DNA from: Pseudomonadota bacterium
GTDB taxonomy: Bacteria; Pseudomonadota; Alphaproteobacteria; Acetobacterales; Acetobacteraceae
Assembly (NCBI GenBank): GCA_023424475.1
Contig: JAFADX010000135.1
Coordinates: forward strand, 1 to 5,924
Direction of reading: 5' to 3'
Length of the DNA: 5,924 bases
Positions within the stretch are counted from its first letter, which is position 1; the number at the start of each line of letters is the position of its first letter. A program made the translations under genes and the position numbers. Under the pieces are notes generated by a model. The model saw only the letters and a program-made list of their open reading frames with translations. It made no database searches and had not been told where the DNA came from. Positions 1 through 5,456 of the stretch are shown piece by piece.

Positions 1-97
1 GCGCGGCCTCGCGCAGGCAGGCTGCGGTGGGCGCCTGGCCAGCCGGGCGCGGCTGCCGGCGCGCGCGGCCTTCGGTCTGGTCCCGGTCGGTGGACAT
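1..97 (-). CDS. recX: Probable regulatory protein RecX, N-terminal fragment (runs off the left edge)
   Basis: On the minus strand an ATG at 97 opens a frame with no stop for 32 codons to the window edge. A Shine-Dalgarno-like GAGAAGG (plus-strand 103-109) sits 5 nt upstream of the ATG. The visible protein begins MSTDRDQTEG, is Arg/Pro-rich and basic to about residue 20, then reads APTAACLREAA. A charged, disordered N-terminus followed by P-T-x-x-x-L-R-x-x-A is how I recall alphaproteobacterial RecX proteins starting, just before their first helical repeat. RecX binds RecA filaments and modulates recombination and the SOS response in the cytosol. What is seen is an open frame with a good start and RBS. 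The RecX name is inference from a short motif, because the diagnostic helical repeats lie outside the window. It is divergently oriented to the DUF336 gene. Any other protein with a basic N-terminal tail remains possible. Confidence 0.5.
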   Translation of the reverse strand, partial: MSTDRDQTEGRARRQPRPAGQAPTAACLREAA

Positions 98-192
98 GGG
101 CGCCTTCTCGCATGCGCCGGGGGCGCGCCCAAGCGGCGGCTTGCGGTGGCTGCCTTGCGACGGCGCCACGGCCCAGGGCCACCCTCCCCGGG

Positions 193-222
193 TCGACACG
201 GCGCCGCTGAGTGGCCTATCCG
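193..222 (+). promoter_or_regulatory. Possible sigma-70-type promoter for the DUF336 gene
   Basis: TCGACA at 193-198 matches the -35 consensus TTGACA at five of six positions. An 18-nt spacer leads to TATCCG at 217-222, which keeps only the TAT of the -10 consensus. The predicted transcription start would fall near 229, leaving a leader of about 24 nt before the ATG at 253. It lies in the divergent spacer where a promoter is expected. In such GC-rich DNA, matches of this quality also arise by chance. Confidence 0.3.
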
Positions 223-239
223 CGATCCCAGCAAGAACC

Positions 240-244
240 AAGGA
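240..244 (+). promoter_or_regulatory. Ribosome binding site fixing the DUF336 start
   Basis: AAGGA lies 8 nt before the ATG at 253. No comparable site precedes the alternative in-frame GTG at 211, so the shorter protein is preferred. Confidence 0.65.
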
Positions 245-252
245 CAACGTCC

Positions 253-720
253 ATGCCCCAGCCCGCCCATCCCGCCGCCATCAACGGCCTCACCCTGGCC
301 CAGGCCGAACGGATCGCGAATGCCGCCCTGGCCAAGGGCAAGGCGCTCGGCCTGCTGCCGCTCTGCGTCGTCGTGCTCGACGCCGGCGGGCAGCTGAAGG
401 TCGCCAAGCGGGAGGACGGCGCCTCGATCCTCCGGCCCGAGATCGCCACCGGCAAGGCCTTCGGCGCCCTGGCGATGGGCTTCGGCACGCGCGAGCTCGC
501 CCGCCGCGCGCAGTCGGTGCCGGGCTTCACCAACGCGCTGTCCGACCTGACAGGCGGCAAGGCCGTGCCGGTGCAGGGCGGGGTGCTGGTGCGGGACGCG
601 AGCAATCTCCTGCTGGGCGCCGTCGGGATCAGCGGCGATGCCTCCCCCAAGGACGAGGAATGCTGCATCGCCGGCATCGAGGCCGCCGGCCTCGTCGCGG
701 ACACCGGCGACCCGGCCTGA
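253..720 (+). CDS. Heme-binding protein, GlcG/HbpS (DUF336) family
   Basis: A 155-residue single-domain protein of the GlcG/HbpS (DUF336) family, of roughly the usual length for a stand-alone member. Recognisable segments are CVVVLDAGGQL (residues 38-48), the strand and loop that opens the family core, AKREDGAS with a following conserved Arg (51-61), the KAFGAL helix start (68-73), GGVLVR (109-114), and GAVGISGDASPKDEECC (122-138), which matches the family's G-A-[VI]-G-[VI]-S-G...D-E-x-C/A ending. There is no signal peptide, so it should act in the cytosol, unlike the secreted Streptomyces HbpS. Some members bind heme and others sit in glycolate or diol catabolic operons, so the substrate here cannot be read from sequence. 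A GTG at 211 would add 14 residues, but the RBS favours 253. It appears monocistronic: recX-like sequence diverges upstream and a 93-nt spacer follows. Family assignment is firm; function is not. Confidence 0.85.
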   Translation: MPQPAHPAAINGLTLAQAERIANAALAKGKALGLLPLCVVVLDAGGQLKVAKREDGASILRPEIATGKAFGALAMGFGTRELARRAQSVPGFTNALSDLTGGKAVPVQGGVLVRDASNLLLGAVGISGDASPKDEECCIAGIEAAGLVADTGDPA

Positions 721-762
721 CCGTCCACACGAAAGGCTGATCGGGGCGAGGGGGGAACCCCG

Positions 763-777
763 CGCCCGGTCGGGGCG
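763..777 (+). terminator. Weak hairpin between the DUF336 gene and the small lipoprotein
   Basis: CGCCC (763-767) and GGGCG (773-777) form a 5-bp all-GC stem with a 5-nt loop, followed by only TT. The preceding G-run and CCCC (about 743-761) offer competing pairings. It could slow transcription after the DUF336 gene, but it lacks the U-tract of a standard intrinsic terminator and may be a by-product of GC content. Confidence 0.22.
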
Positions 778-813
778 TTGCATCGGCATCGGACGCCACG
801 AGGAGACTTGACG

Positions 814-1080
814 ATGCCCCATTCCATCCTGCCCCGCGCCGCCCTGGCGGTGCTGCTCGCCGGCGGCCTTGCGGCCTGCGACGTGACGGACCGCCAGGAG
901 GGCGACCCGCCGGGCTCCGCCGTCGGCCGCGCGACGGATCGTGCGCTCGGGACCAACATGTCCGGTGCCTATCCGCAGCAGAGCGACGGCACGGCGGCGA
1001 ACCCGCGCGGCACGGCGGTGGAACGTGCCGTGGATGCGCCGACGCCGACGCGGCGGTATCCGAACGCGCCCAACATGTGA
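814..1080 (+). CDS. Small probable lipoprotein with an internal repeat, function unknown
   Basis: An 88-residue protein with a clear lipoprotein signal: a basic residue at Arg8, a hydrophobic stretch (residues 9-18) and the lipobox L19-A20-A21-C22. Cys22 should be lipidated after signal peptidase II cleavage. The mature 67 residues are polar, rich in Gly, Ala, Pro, Arg and Asp, and likely disordered. A nine-residue motif occurs twice, GSAVGRATD (34-42) and GTAVERAVD (66-74), and each copy is followed within about 15 residues by a Tyr-Pro pair. The ATG at 814 is chosen because AGGAGA (801-806) lies 7 nt upstream; an in-frame TTG at 778 would bury the signal peptide behind a polar leader. No enzymatic motif is visible and I do not recognise a named family. 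The aspartate after the Cys hints at inner-membrane retention by analogy with the E. coli +2 rule, which may not hold here. A strong hairpin follows the stop codon. Confidence 0.72.
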   Translation: MPHSILPRAALAVLLAGGLAACDVTDRQEGDPPGSAVGRATDRALGTNMSGAYPQQSDGTAANPRGTAVERAVDAPTPTRRYPNAPNM

Positions 1081-1081
1081 C

Positions 1082-1101
1082 GGGAGGCGAGGGCGCCTCC
1101 C
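1082..1101 (+). terminator. Perfect 8-bp hairpin immediately after the small lipoprotein stop
   Basis: GGGAGGCG (1082-1089) pairs without mismatch with CGCCTCCC (1094-1101) across an AGGG loop. It begins one base after the TGA at 1078-1080. The position and stability suit a transcription end or an mRNA 3'-end stabiliser for the lipoprotein gene. The downstream sequence is C-rich rather than a U-tract, so it is not a textbook intrinsic terminator. Confidence 0.55.
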
Positions 1102-1186
1102 CTCCCCGAACCCGACCCACCAAAGGCCGAAAGGCCCCCGGAAGCCGCCGTTCGGCGCCAACCCGGGTGACGGTTTCCAGGAGAGC

Positions 1187-1211
1187 CCGAGGGGGGCGGC
1201 ATCCCTCTCGG
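1187..1211 (+). promoter_or_regulatory. 9-bp hairpin in the spacer before argD
   Basis: CCGAGGGGG (1187-1195) pairs with CCCTCTCGG (1203-1211) through nine positions with one G-U wobble and a 7-nt loop. A TTTTT run lies 11 nt further on (1222-1226), too far for a classical terminator but compatible with an attenuator-like leader if transcription starts upstream of about 1185. No short Arg-rich leader peptide and no riboswitch consensus I know are evident. Its role is inferred from position only. Confidence 0.35.
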
Positions 1212-1228
1212 TCCCTGCCCCTTTTTCC

Positions 1229-1246
1229 TGGCGCCTTTTTGCGCCA
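1229..1246 (+). promoter_or_regulatory. 6-bp hairpin with a T-rich loop upstream of argD
   Basis: TGGCGC (1229-1234) and GCGCCA (1241-1246) enclose a CTTTTT loop. CCTTTTT occurs at 1220-1226 and again at 1234-1240, so the second copy overlaps the stem and loop. These are the only T-runs in an otherwise G/C-dominated spacer. They could be part of a leader structure or a protein site; nothing in the sequence decides which. Confidence 0.25.
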
Positions 1247-1327
1247 TCCTCCGCCCTTTCCCCCGCGCCAGCCCCCGCGATGGTCGCGCGTGCCCGCGCC
1301 GGAGGAAACGAGCGGAGAGTGGATTCA

Positions 1328-2530
1328 GTGATCCCCGCCCTGATGCCGACCTACAACCGTGCCGACCTTGCTTTCGAGCGGGGCGAGGGTGCGCGCCTGT
1401 GGACGGTGGACGGGCGACGATTCCTGGATTTCGGCGCCGGCATCGCGACCAGCAGCATCGGCCACGGCAATCCCCACCTGACGAAGGCGATCGCCGAGCA
1501 GGCGGGCCGGGTGATGCACGTCTCGAACCTCTATCGAATCCCGGAGGCCGAGCGGCTGGCCGCGCGCCACGTCGCCAATTCCTTCGCCGACAGCGTCTTC
1601 TTCGGCAATTCGGGCGCCGAGGCGAACGAGGGCATGATCAAGGCCGTCCGCAAGTACCATGCGGAGACCGGCCACCCCGAGCGCTACGAGATCATCTGCT
1701 TCGAGGGCGCCTTCCACGGGCGCACCCTCGCGACGCTCGCGGCCACCGGGAACGAGAAGTACCTCGCCGGCTTCGGTCCGCCGGTCGAAGGCTTCCAGCA
1801 TGTGCCCTTCGACAACATGAATGCGCTGCGATCGGCCATCAGCGGCAAGACCGCGGGGATCATGATCGAGCCGGTGCAGGGCGAGGGCGGCGTGCGCCCC
1901 TGCTCCGACCGGTTCCTCCAGGAGATCCGCGCGGTCTGCGACGAATACGGGCTGCTGATGGCGCTCGATGAGGTGCAGTCCGGCATGGGGCGCACCGGCA
2001 AGCTCTGGGCCCATCAGTGGGCCGGGATCGAGCCGGATGTCATGTCGGCGGCCAAGGGCATCGCCGGCGGCTTCCCGCTCGGCGCGGTGCTCGCCAAGGA
2101 GAAGGTCGCGCAGTTCCTCAAGCCGGGGACGCATGGCTCGACCTATGGCGGCAACCCGCTCGCCTGCGCGGCGGGGAACGCGGTGCTCGACGTCATCCTG
2201 GCGCCGGGCTTCCTCGAGGGCGTGCAGCGCGTCTCGGCGCATCTGTGGCGCGGGCTGGAAGGCCTCGCCGCGAAGCACCCGGGCGTGGTCGAGGCCGTGC
2301 GCGGCCGCGGCCTGCTCTGCGGCCTCAAGCTGAAGCCCGAGGTCAGCAACGGCGAGATGCAGGCCGCCGCCGTCAACGAGGGCCTGCTGACCGTCGCGGC
2401 GGGGATGAACGTGCTGCGCCTGGCGCCGCCGCTCATCATCACCGAGGCCGAGGCGGACGAGGCGGTCGAGCTGCTCGGCCGCGCCTGCCGCCGCATGACG
2501 CCGTCCACCGCCAAGGTGGCGGCGAAGTGA
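1328..2530 (+). CDS. argD: Acetylornithine aminotransferase ArgD
   Basis: Cytosolic class-III PLP-dependent aminotransferase that makes N-acetylornithine from N-acetylglutamate semialdehyde and glutamate in arginine synthesis. Homologues often also act in the lysine pathway. The 400-residue length is typical. Visible motifs are [10 protein letters not shown] (93-102, cofactor phosphate contact), FEGAFHGRT (125-133), EPVQGEGG (181-188), [12 protein letters not shown] (213-224, with Asp214 pairing with the pyridine nitrogen), [13 protein letters not shown] (241-253, with Lys243 the Schiff-base lysine) and [11 protein letters not shown] (269-279, with Thr272 near the phosphate). The GTG at 1328 gives the usual [12 protein letters not shown] beginning, with GGAG (1314-1317) 10 nt upstream. 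An ATG at 1343 would lose only five residues. The frame continues upstream without a stop to 941, but that stretch is non-homologous and overlaps the small lipoprotein. argF overlaps its 3' end, which supports ArgD over the related ornithine or succinylornithine aminotransferases. Confidence 0.95.
   Translation: MIPALMPTYNRADLAFERGEGARLWTVDGRRFLDFGAGIATSSIGHGNPHLTKAIAEQAGRVMHVSNLYRIPEAERLAARHVANSFADSVFFGNSGAEANEGMIKAVRKYHAETGHPERYEIICFEGAFHGRTLATLAATGNEKYLAGFGPPVEGFQHVPFDNMNALRSAISGKTAGIMIEPVQGEGGVRPCSDRFLQEIRAVCDEYGLLMALDEVQSGMGRTGKLWAHQWAGIEPDVMSAAKGIAGGFPLGAVLAKEKVAQFLKPGTHGSTYGGNPLACAAGNAVLDVILAPGFLEGVQRVSAHLWRGLEGLAAKHPGVVEAVRGRGLLCGLKLKPEVSNGEMQAAAVNEGLLTVAAGMNVLRLAPPLIITEAEADEAVELLGRACRRMTPSTAKVAAK
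2513..2519 (+). promoter_or_regulatory. Ribosome binding site of argF inside argD
   Basis: AAGGTGG in the last codons of argD lies 7 nt before the GTG at 2527. This supports the overlapping start over the later in-frame GTG at 2536. Confidence 0.6.
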
Positions 2531-3477
2531 GTGCCGTGCTGAAGCCGATCAGCGGGGGGCCCAGCGCCCCCCGCCACTTCCTCGAGATCATGGATCTCGA
2601 CACGCCGACGCTGCGGCGGATGCTCGACCTCGCGGAAAAGACCAAGCGCGGGGAGGTCACCGACCGTCCCCTCGCCGGCAAGACCGTGGCGCTGATCTTC
2701 GAGAAGCCCTCCACCCGCACCCGCGTCTCCTTCGAGGTGGGCATCCGCCAGCTCGGCGGCGAGGTGGTGGTGCTGTCCTCGAAGGACATGCAGCTCGGCC
2801 GCGGGGAGACGCCGAAGGACACGGCGCGCGTGCTGTCCCGCTACGTCGACGCGATCATGATGCGCACCGACGACGTGACGAAGATCCGCGAGATGGCCGA
2901 ATACGCGACCATCCCGGTGATCAACGGGCTGACCGACGTCTCGCATCCCTGCCAGATCATGGCCGACGTGATGACCTTCGAGGAGCATCGCGGCGCGATC
3001 GCCGGCCAGGTCGTCACCTGGACGGGCGACGGCAACAACGTCGCGCAATCCTTCATCCAGGCCGCGGCGCGCTTCGGCTTCGTGCTGCGCATCGCGACGC
3101 CGCCGGAACTGGCCCCGCCCGCGGCGCTGATCGACTGGGCGCGCGCCCAGGGCGCGAAGATCGAGCTGACGACGGACCCGCGCGAGGCGGTGCGCGGCGC
3201 GCGCTGCGTCGTCACCGACACCTGGGTCTCGATGTCGGACGAGCGCGACGGCAAGGGGCCGGCGCGGCACAACCTGCTCGCGCCCTACCAGTTGAACGCC
3301 GCGCTGCTGAAGCACGCGGCGCCGGATGCAATCGTCATGCACTGCCTGCCCGCCCATCGGGGGGAGGAGATCACCGACGAGGTGATGGACGGCCCGCAAT
3401 CGGTGGTGTTCGACGAAGCCGAGAACCGCCTGCACGCGCAGAAGGGCGTGCTGCTCTGGGCGCTGGCCGGCGGCTGA
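2527..3477 (+). CDS. argF: Ornithine carbamoyltransferase ArgF
   Basis: Cytosolic transferase that condenses ornithine with carbamoyl phosphate to give citrulline in arginine biosynthesis; normally a homotrimer. The 316-residue length is usual. Domain order is the carbamoyl-phosphate domain, then the ornithine domain. Signatures are STRTRVSFE (62-70, carbamoyl-phosphate binding), HPCQ (140-143), GDGNN (167-171), DTWVSMS (231-237, the ornithine-side loop), HCLP with the active-site Cys273 (272-275) and FDEAENR (295-301). The GTG start sits in a GTGA overlap with the argD stop, implying translational coupling, and has its own RBS inside argD. The loop usually written S-M-G reads S-M-S here, while Asp231, Ser235 and Met236 remain. 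Aspartate carbamoyltransferase is excluded by the HCLP and D-x-x-x-S-M motifs. A biosynthetic rather than catabolic role is inferred from pairing with argD and the absence of arcA or arcC. Confidence 0.96.
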   Translation: MSAVLKPISGGPSAPRHFLEIMDLDTPTLRRMLDLAEKTKRGEVTDRPLAGKTVALIFEKPSTRTRVSFEVGIRQLGGEVVVLSSKDMQLGRGETPKDTARVLSRYVDAIMMRTDDVTKIREMAEYATIPVINGLTDVSHPCQIMADVMTFEEHRGAIAGQVVTWTGDGNNVAQSFIQAAARFGFVLRIATPPELAPPAALIDWARAQGAKIELTTDPREAVRGARCVVTDTWVSMSDERDGKGPARHNLLAPYQLNAALLKHAAPDAIVMHCLPAHRGEEITDEVMDGPQSVVFDEAENRLHAQKGVLLWALAGG

Positions 3478-3521
3478 AGGCCCATTCCGGGGCGCGGATC
3501 GGGTGCCGCAGCCCTGGACCG

Positions 3522-3551
3522 GGCGCCGGGACCGTTCCGCACCCGGCCGCC
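3522..3551 (+). terminator. Possible hairpin terminator after argF
   Basis: GGCGCCGGG (3522-3530) can pair with CCCGGCCGCC (3542-3551) as a nine-pair stem with one bulged C and an 11-nt loop. Only TT follows. It lies 45 nt past the argF stop and could attenuate read-through into hslO. Without a U-tract the call is weak. Confidence 0.28.
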
Positions 3552-3581
3552 TTGGACGCGATGGCCGGCGGGTCCTATCTA
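3552..3581 (+). promoter_or_regulatory. Possible promoter for hslO
   Basis: TTGGAC (3552-3557) and TATCTA (3576-3581) are separated by 18 nt, resembling a -35/-10 pair with only half the consensus bases each. If used, transcription would begin near 3588, giving a leader of about 19 nt before the GTG at 3607. I see no obvious sigma-32 match. Confidence 0.3.
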
Positions 3582-3604
3582 GGGGGCTGAACAGCCAGGC
3601 CCCC
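3582..3604 (+). promoter_or_regulatory. Hairpin abutting the hslO start codon
   Basis: GGGGGC (3582-3587) is exactly complementary to GCCCCC (3599-3604), with an 11-nt loop; the GTG start is three bases downstream at 3607. The loop holds a minor GGCT/AGCC pairing option. The only SD-like element is AGG (3597-3599), whose last G is in the stem, so folding could limit initiation on mRNAs that include the 5' arm. Confidence 0.4.
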
Positions 3605-3606
3605 CA

Positions 3607-4578
3607 GTGTCCAGTCCCACCGATCCCTCCCCCACCCCGGACTTCCTCAACCATGACCGCCCGCCGGTGCCCGACATCGTGGTCGCGCGCGGCATCCAGC
3701 CCTTCCATCTGCACCGCAAGCCGGTCCGCGGGCGGCTCGTGCGGCTCGGGCCGCTCGCCGATGCGTTGCTGACGCGGCACGATTCGCCCCCGGCCGTGAC
3801 CGCCCTGGTCGGCGAGGCCCTGGCACTGACCGCGGGCCTGGCCGCCGCGCTCAAGTTCCGCGGGTCCTTCAGCCTGCAGGCCAAGGGCGACGGGCCGGTG
3901 CCCATGCTGCTCGCGGACTGCACGGACGGCGGGGCGCTGCGCGGCTATGCGCGGGCGCAGGCGGACCGCCTCGGGCACCTCCTCGCCAGCGGGGCGGAGC
4001 CCACGGCCGCGGCGCTGCTGGGCAAGGGCTACCTCGCCTTCACCTGCGACCAGGGTGCCGGCATGGAGCGCTACCAGGGCATCGTCGCGATCGAGGGGGA
4101 GTCGCTGACCGACATGACCGCGACCTATTTCCGCACCTCCGAACAGCTCGCGACGCATGTCCACCTCGCCTGCGCCGAGACCGAGGCCGGCTGGCGCGCC
4201 GCGGCGCTGATCCTCGAGCGCGTGGCCGGCGAAGGCGGCATCGGGGAGGAGGTGGACCCCGAGGCGCAGGACGAGGCCTGGCGGACCGCCGTCGCCCTCG
4301 CCGCGACGCTGACCGGGGCCGAGCTGCTCGACGACGCGCTGCCCGGGGAGAGGCTGCTCCACCGGCTCTTCGGGCTGGAGGGGCTGGCGCTCGACCGCGC
4401 CCGCGCGCTTTCCTATGGGTGCCGCTGCTCGCGCGCCAGGCTCGCGGGCGTCCTGGGCGGCTTCAGTGCCGAGGACCTCGACCACATGGCGGAGGACGGG
4501 ACCATCACCATGACCTGCGAGTTCTGCAACCTGGGCTTCCGCTTCGACCGGGCGGAACTGCCCGGCACGGGGCGCTGA
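3607..4578 (+). CDS. hslO: Redox-regulated molecular chaperone Hsp33
   Basis: Cytosolic holdase chaperone activated by oxidative unfolding. In the reduced state four cysteines hold zinc; under oxidant plus heat they form disulfides and expose the client-binding surface. All four are present in the canonical CxC...CxxC arrangement: Cys272, Cys274, Cys304 and Cys307. Core signatures include RGYAR (112-116), GKGYLAFTCDQG (139-150), YQGIV with EGESL (156-166), SEQ (178-180) and LLHRLFG (250-256). At 323 residues it is longer than the 292-residue E. coli protein, mainly because of a Pro/Asp-rich N-terminal tail of about 20 residues. The GTG at 3607 is the only plausible in-frame start giving that tail; a GTG at 3667 would remove it. 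No in-frame ATG exists near the start and the SD is only AGG. Non-switch cysteines are Cys105, Cys147 and Cys189. argD-argF-hslO is a recurrent alphaproteobacterial order. Confidence 0.94.
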   Translation: MSSPTDPSPTPDFLNHDRPPVPDIVVARGIQPFHLHRKPVRGRLVRLGPLADALLTRHDSPPAVTALVGEALALTAGLAAALKFRGSFSLQAKGDGPVPMLLADCTDGGALRGYARAQADRLGHLLASGAEPTAAALLGKGYLAFTCDQGAGMERYQGIVAIEGESLTDMTATYFRTSEQLATHVHLACAETEAGWRAAALILERVAGEGGIGEEVDPEAQDEAWRTAVALAATLTGAELLDDALPGERLLHRLFGLEGLALDRARALSYGCRCSRARLAGVLGGFSAEDLDHMAEDGTITMTCEFCNLGFRFDRAELPGTGR

Positions 4579-4582
4579 ACCG

Positions 4583-5308
4583 GTGGCCCTGCCCCGCCGC
4601 GCCGCCATCGCCGCCACGCTCGGGCTCGCGGCCTGCTCCGGGTCGCGCGACGACGAGGCGCCGCCGCCCTCCGGCCCGCCGTCCTACGGCTACCTCCTGC
4701 CGCTGCGCCTCGCGGTCGGGCGGATCGAGGTCGTGGACGCCACGGATCCGGCCCAGACCCGCGTGATGCCGCCGGCGCCGCTGATCCCGGCTGACGTGGT
4801 CCGCGCCATCGGGCAGGACCGGCTGCAGGCGGCCGGCGGGCCGGGACGCGCGCGGTTCCGGACGCAGATCGCCACGCTGACACGGGAGGCCTCCTCGGGC
4901 GGCGGCATGTTCAGCACGGCAACCGAGCGGTTGTCCTGCATCATGCGCTGCCGGCTCGAAGTGCTCGGCGAGGACGGCGTCCAGGTCGGCTTCGTCGAGG
5001 CCGAAGTACGGCGCGCGGCGATCCGGCCCTCCGAGACCATGGCGGAGCGCGGCCGCTCCGCAGAGGAGATCGTCCGCGCGGCAGGCGACGCGCTGAACGT
5101 CGAGCTCGAGTATCAGATGCGGCGCAACATCCGCTCGCTGATGCGCGCGCCGGGCCAGCCCGGCGAGGCCGCGACCGCCCCCGACGCAGCGCCGACCGGA
5201 AGCAGGCCGACCCTGGGGCCACCTTCGGCGCCGCCGCCCGGCGCCACGGGCACGCAGCAGCCGGCCCTCGTGCCGGCGCCGCTGCGCCCGCCCGTCCCGT
5301 TGCGCTGA
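4583..5308 (+). CDS. Proline-rich-tailed lipoprotein of unknown function, coupled to hslO
   Basis: A 241-residue protein with a lipoprotein signal: arginines at 5-6, a hydrophobic stretch 7-17 and lipobox L15-A16-A17-C18. After a short Asp/Pro linker comes a folded-looking region at about 35-185. It begins YGYLLPLRLAVGRIEVVD (35-52), has PPAPLIPADVV (63-73) and an amphipathic stretch with QDRL (78-81), and ends in a long charged helix around 150-187. Residues 188-241 are Pro/Ala/Gly-rich and probably disordered. Cys119 and Cys123 could form a disulfide outside the cytoplasm. I recognise no enzyme motif or named family; the LPLRLAVGRIEV...PP beginning resembles unassigned alphaproteobacterial envelope lipoproteins. 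The GTG at 4583 lies 4 nt after the hslO stop, with GGGG (4569-4572) 10 nt upstream, so co-translation with hslO is likely. No closer in-frame start would keep the signal. Confidence 0.8.
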   Translation: MALPRRAAIAATLGLAACSGSRDDEAPPPSGPPSYGYLLPLRLAVGRIEVVDATDPAQTRVMPPAPLIPADVVRAIGQDRLQAAGGPGRARFRTQIATLTREASSGGGMFSTATERLSCIMRCRLEVLGEDGVQVGFVEAEVRRAAIRPSETMAERGRSAEEIVRAAGDALNVELEYQMRRNIRSLMRAPGQPGEAATAPDAAPTGSRPTLGPPSAPPPGATGTQQPALVPAPLRPPVPLR

Positions 5309-5321
5309 GAGACAGCCCGGC

Positions 5322-5337
5322 CATGCGCCGCGGCATG
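5322..5337 (+). terminator. Short inverted repeat after the hslO-linked lipoprotein
   Basis: CATGC (5322-5326) and GCATG (5333-5337) form a 5-bp stem with a GCCGCG loop, 13 nt after the stop codon. There is no T-run. It may mark a transcript end but is too short to be persuasive. Confidence 0.2.
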
Positions 5338-5347
5338 CATGTCGATG

Positions 5348-5363
5348 ACCGGCACCGGCCCGC
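5348..5363 (+). repeat. 16-nt direct repeat, copy 1 (upstream of the Rid gene)
   Basis: ACCGGCACCGGCCCGC occurs here and identically at 5904-5919. The similarity extends upstream imperfectly: both copies are preceded by TGTCG and a short variable stretch. The two copies bracket the Rid-family gene. The identity is seen directly; whether it reflects a mobile or dispersed intergenic element is unresolved. Confidence 0.55.
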
Positions 5364-5445
5364 GCCTCCAGCCGGCCGCCCGATGGCAGCAGTCCGGATG
5401 GCGGAGCGCAGGCTGGTGCCGCCGTTTCCGAATAGGCCCTGAGAC

Positions 5446-5451
5446 AGGAGG
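5446..5451 (+). promoter_or_regulatory. Strong ribosome binding site of the Rid-family gene
   Basis: A full AGGAGG lies 5 nt before the ATG at 5457, the best Shine-Dalgarno sequence in the window. It suggests efficient translation and independence from upstream genes. Confidence 0.7.
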
Positions 5452-5456
5452 CAACC

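Noticed and set aside
27..740. Plus-strand open frame of 237 codons over the DUF336 gene
   Set aside because: It is a different frame of the DUF336 gene with Arg-rich, low-complexity composition and no RBS.
778..813. TTG start extending the small lipoprotein by 12 residues
   Set aside because: It would place a polar leader before the lipoprotein signal, and the AGGAGA site is spaced for the ATG at 814.
1125..1136. GGCC-GAAA-GGCC mini-hairpin with a GNRA-type loop
   Set aside because: A 4-bp stem is too short to call in DNA this GC-rich, despite the stable tetraloop.
1140..1212. Possible known riboswitch before argD
   Set aside because: I compared by eye with remembered glycine, SAM and cobalamin consensus elements and found no convincing match; only simple hairpins are supported.
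941..1327. Upstream in-frame extension of argD
   Set aside because: The frame has no stop, but this part is Arg/Pro-rich without homology to aminotransferases and overlaps the small lipoprotein and its hairpin. The conserved protein begins at [10 protein letters not shown].
2017..2526. Upstream in-frame extension of argF into argD
   Set aside because: It is out-of-frame argD sequence. ArgF homology and the RBS begin at 2527.
2143..4617. Minus-strand open frame of 824 codons antisense to argD, argF and hslO
   Set aside because: It is opposite three securely identified genes. Its protein is dominated by Arg, Gly, Ala, His and Glu, as expected when high-GC codons are read in the antisense frame. 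No recognisable domain is visible.
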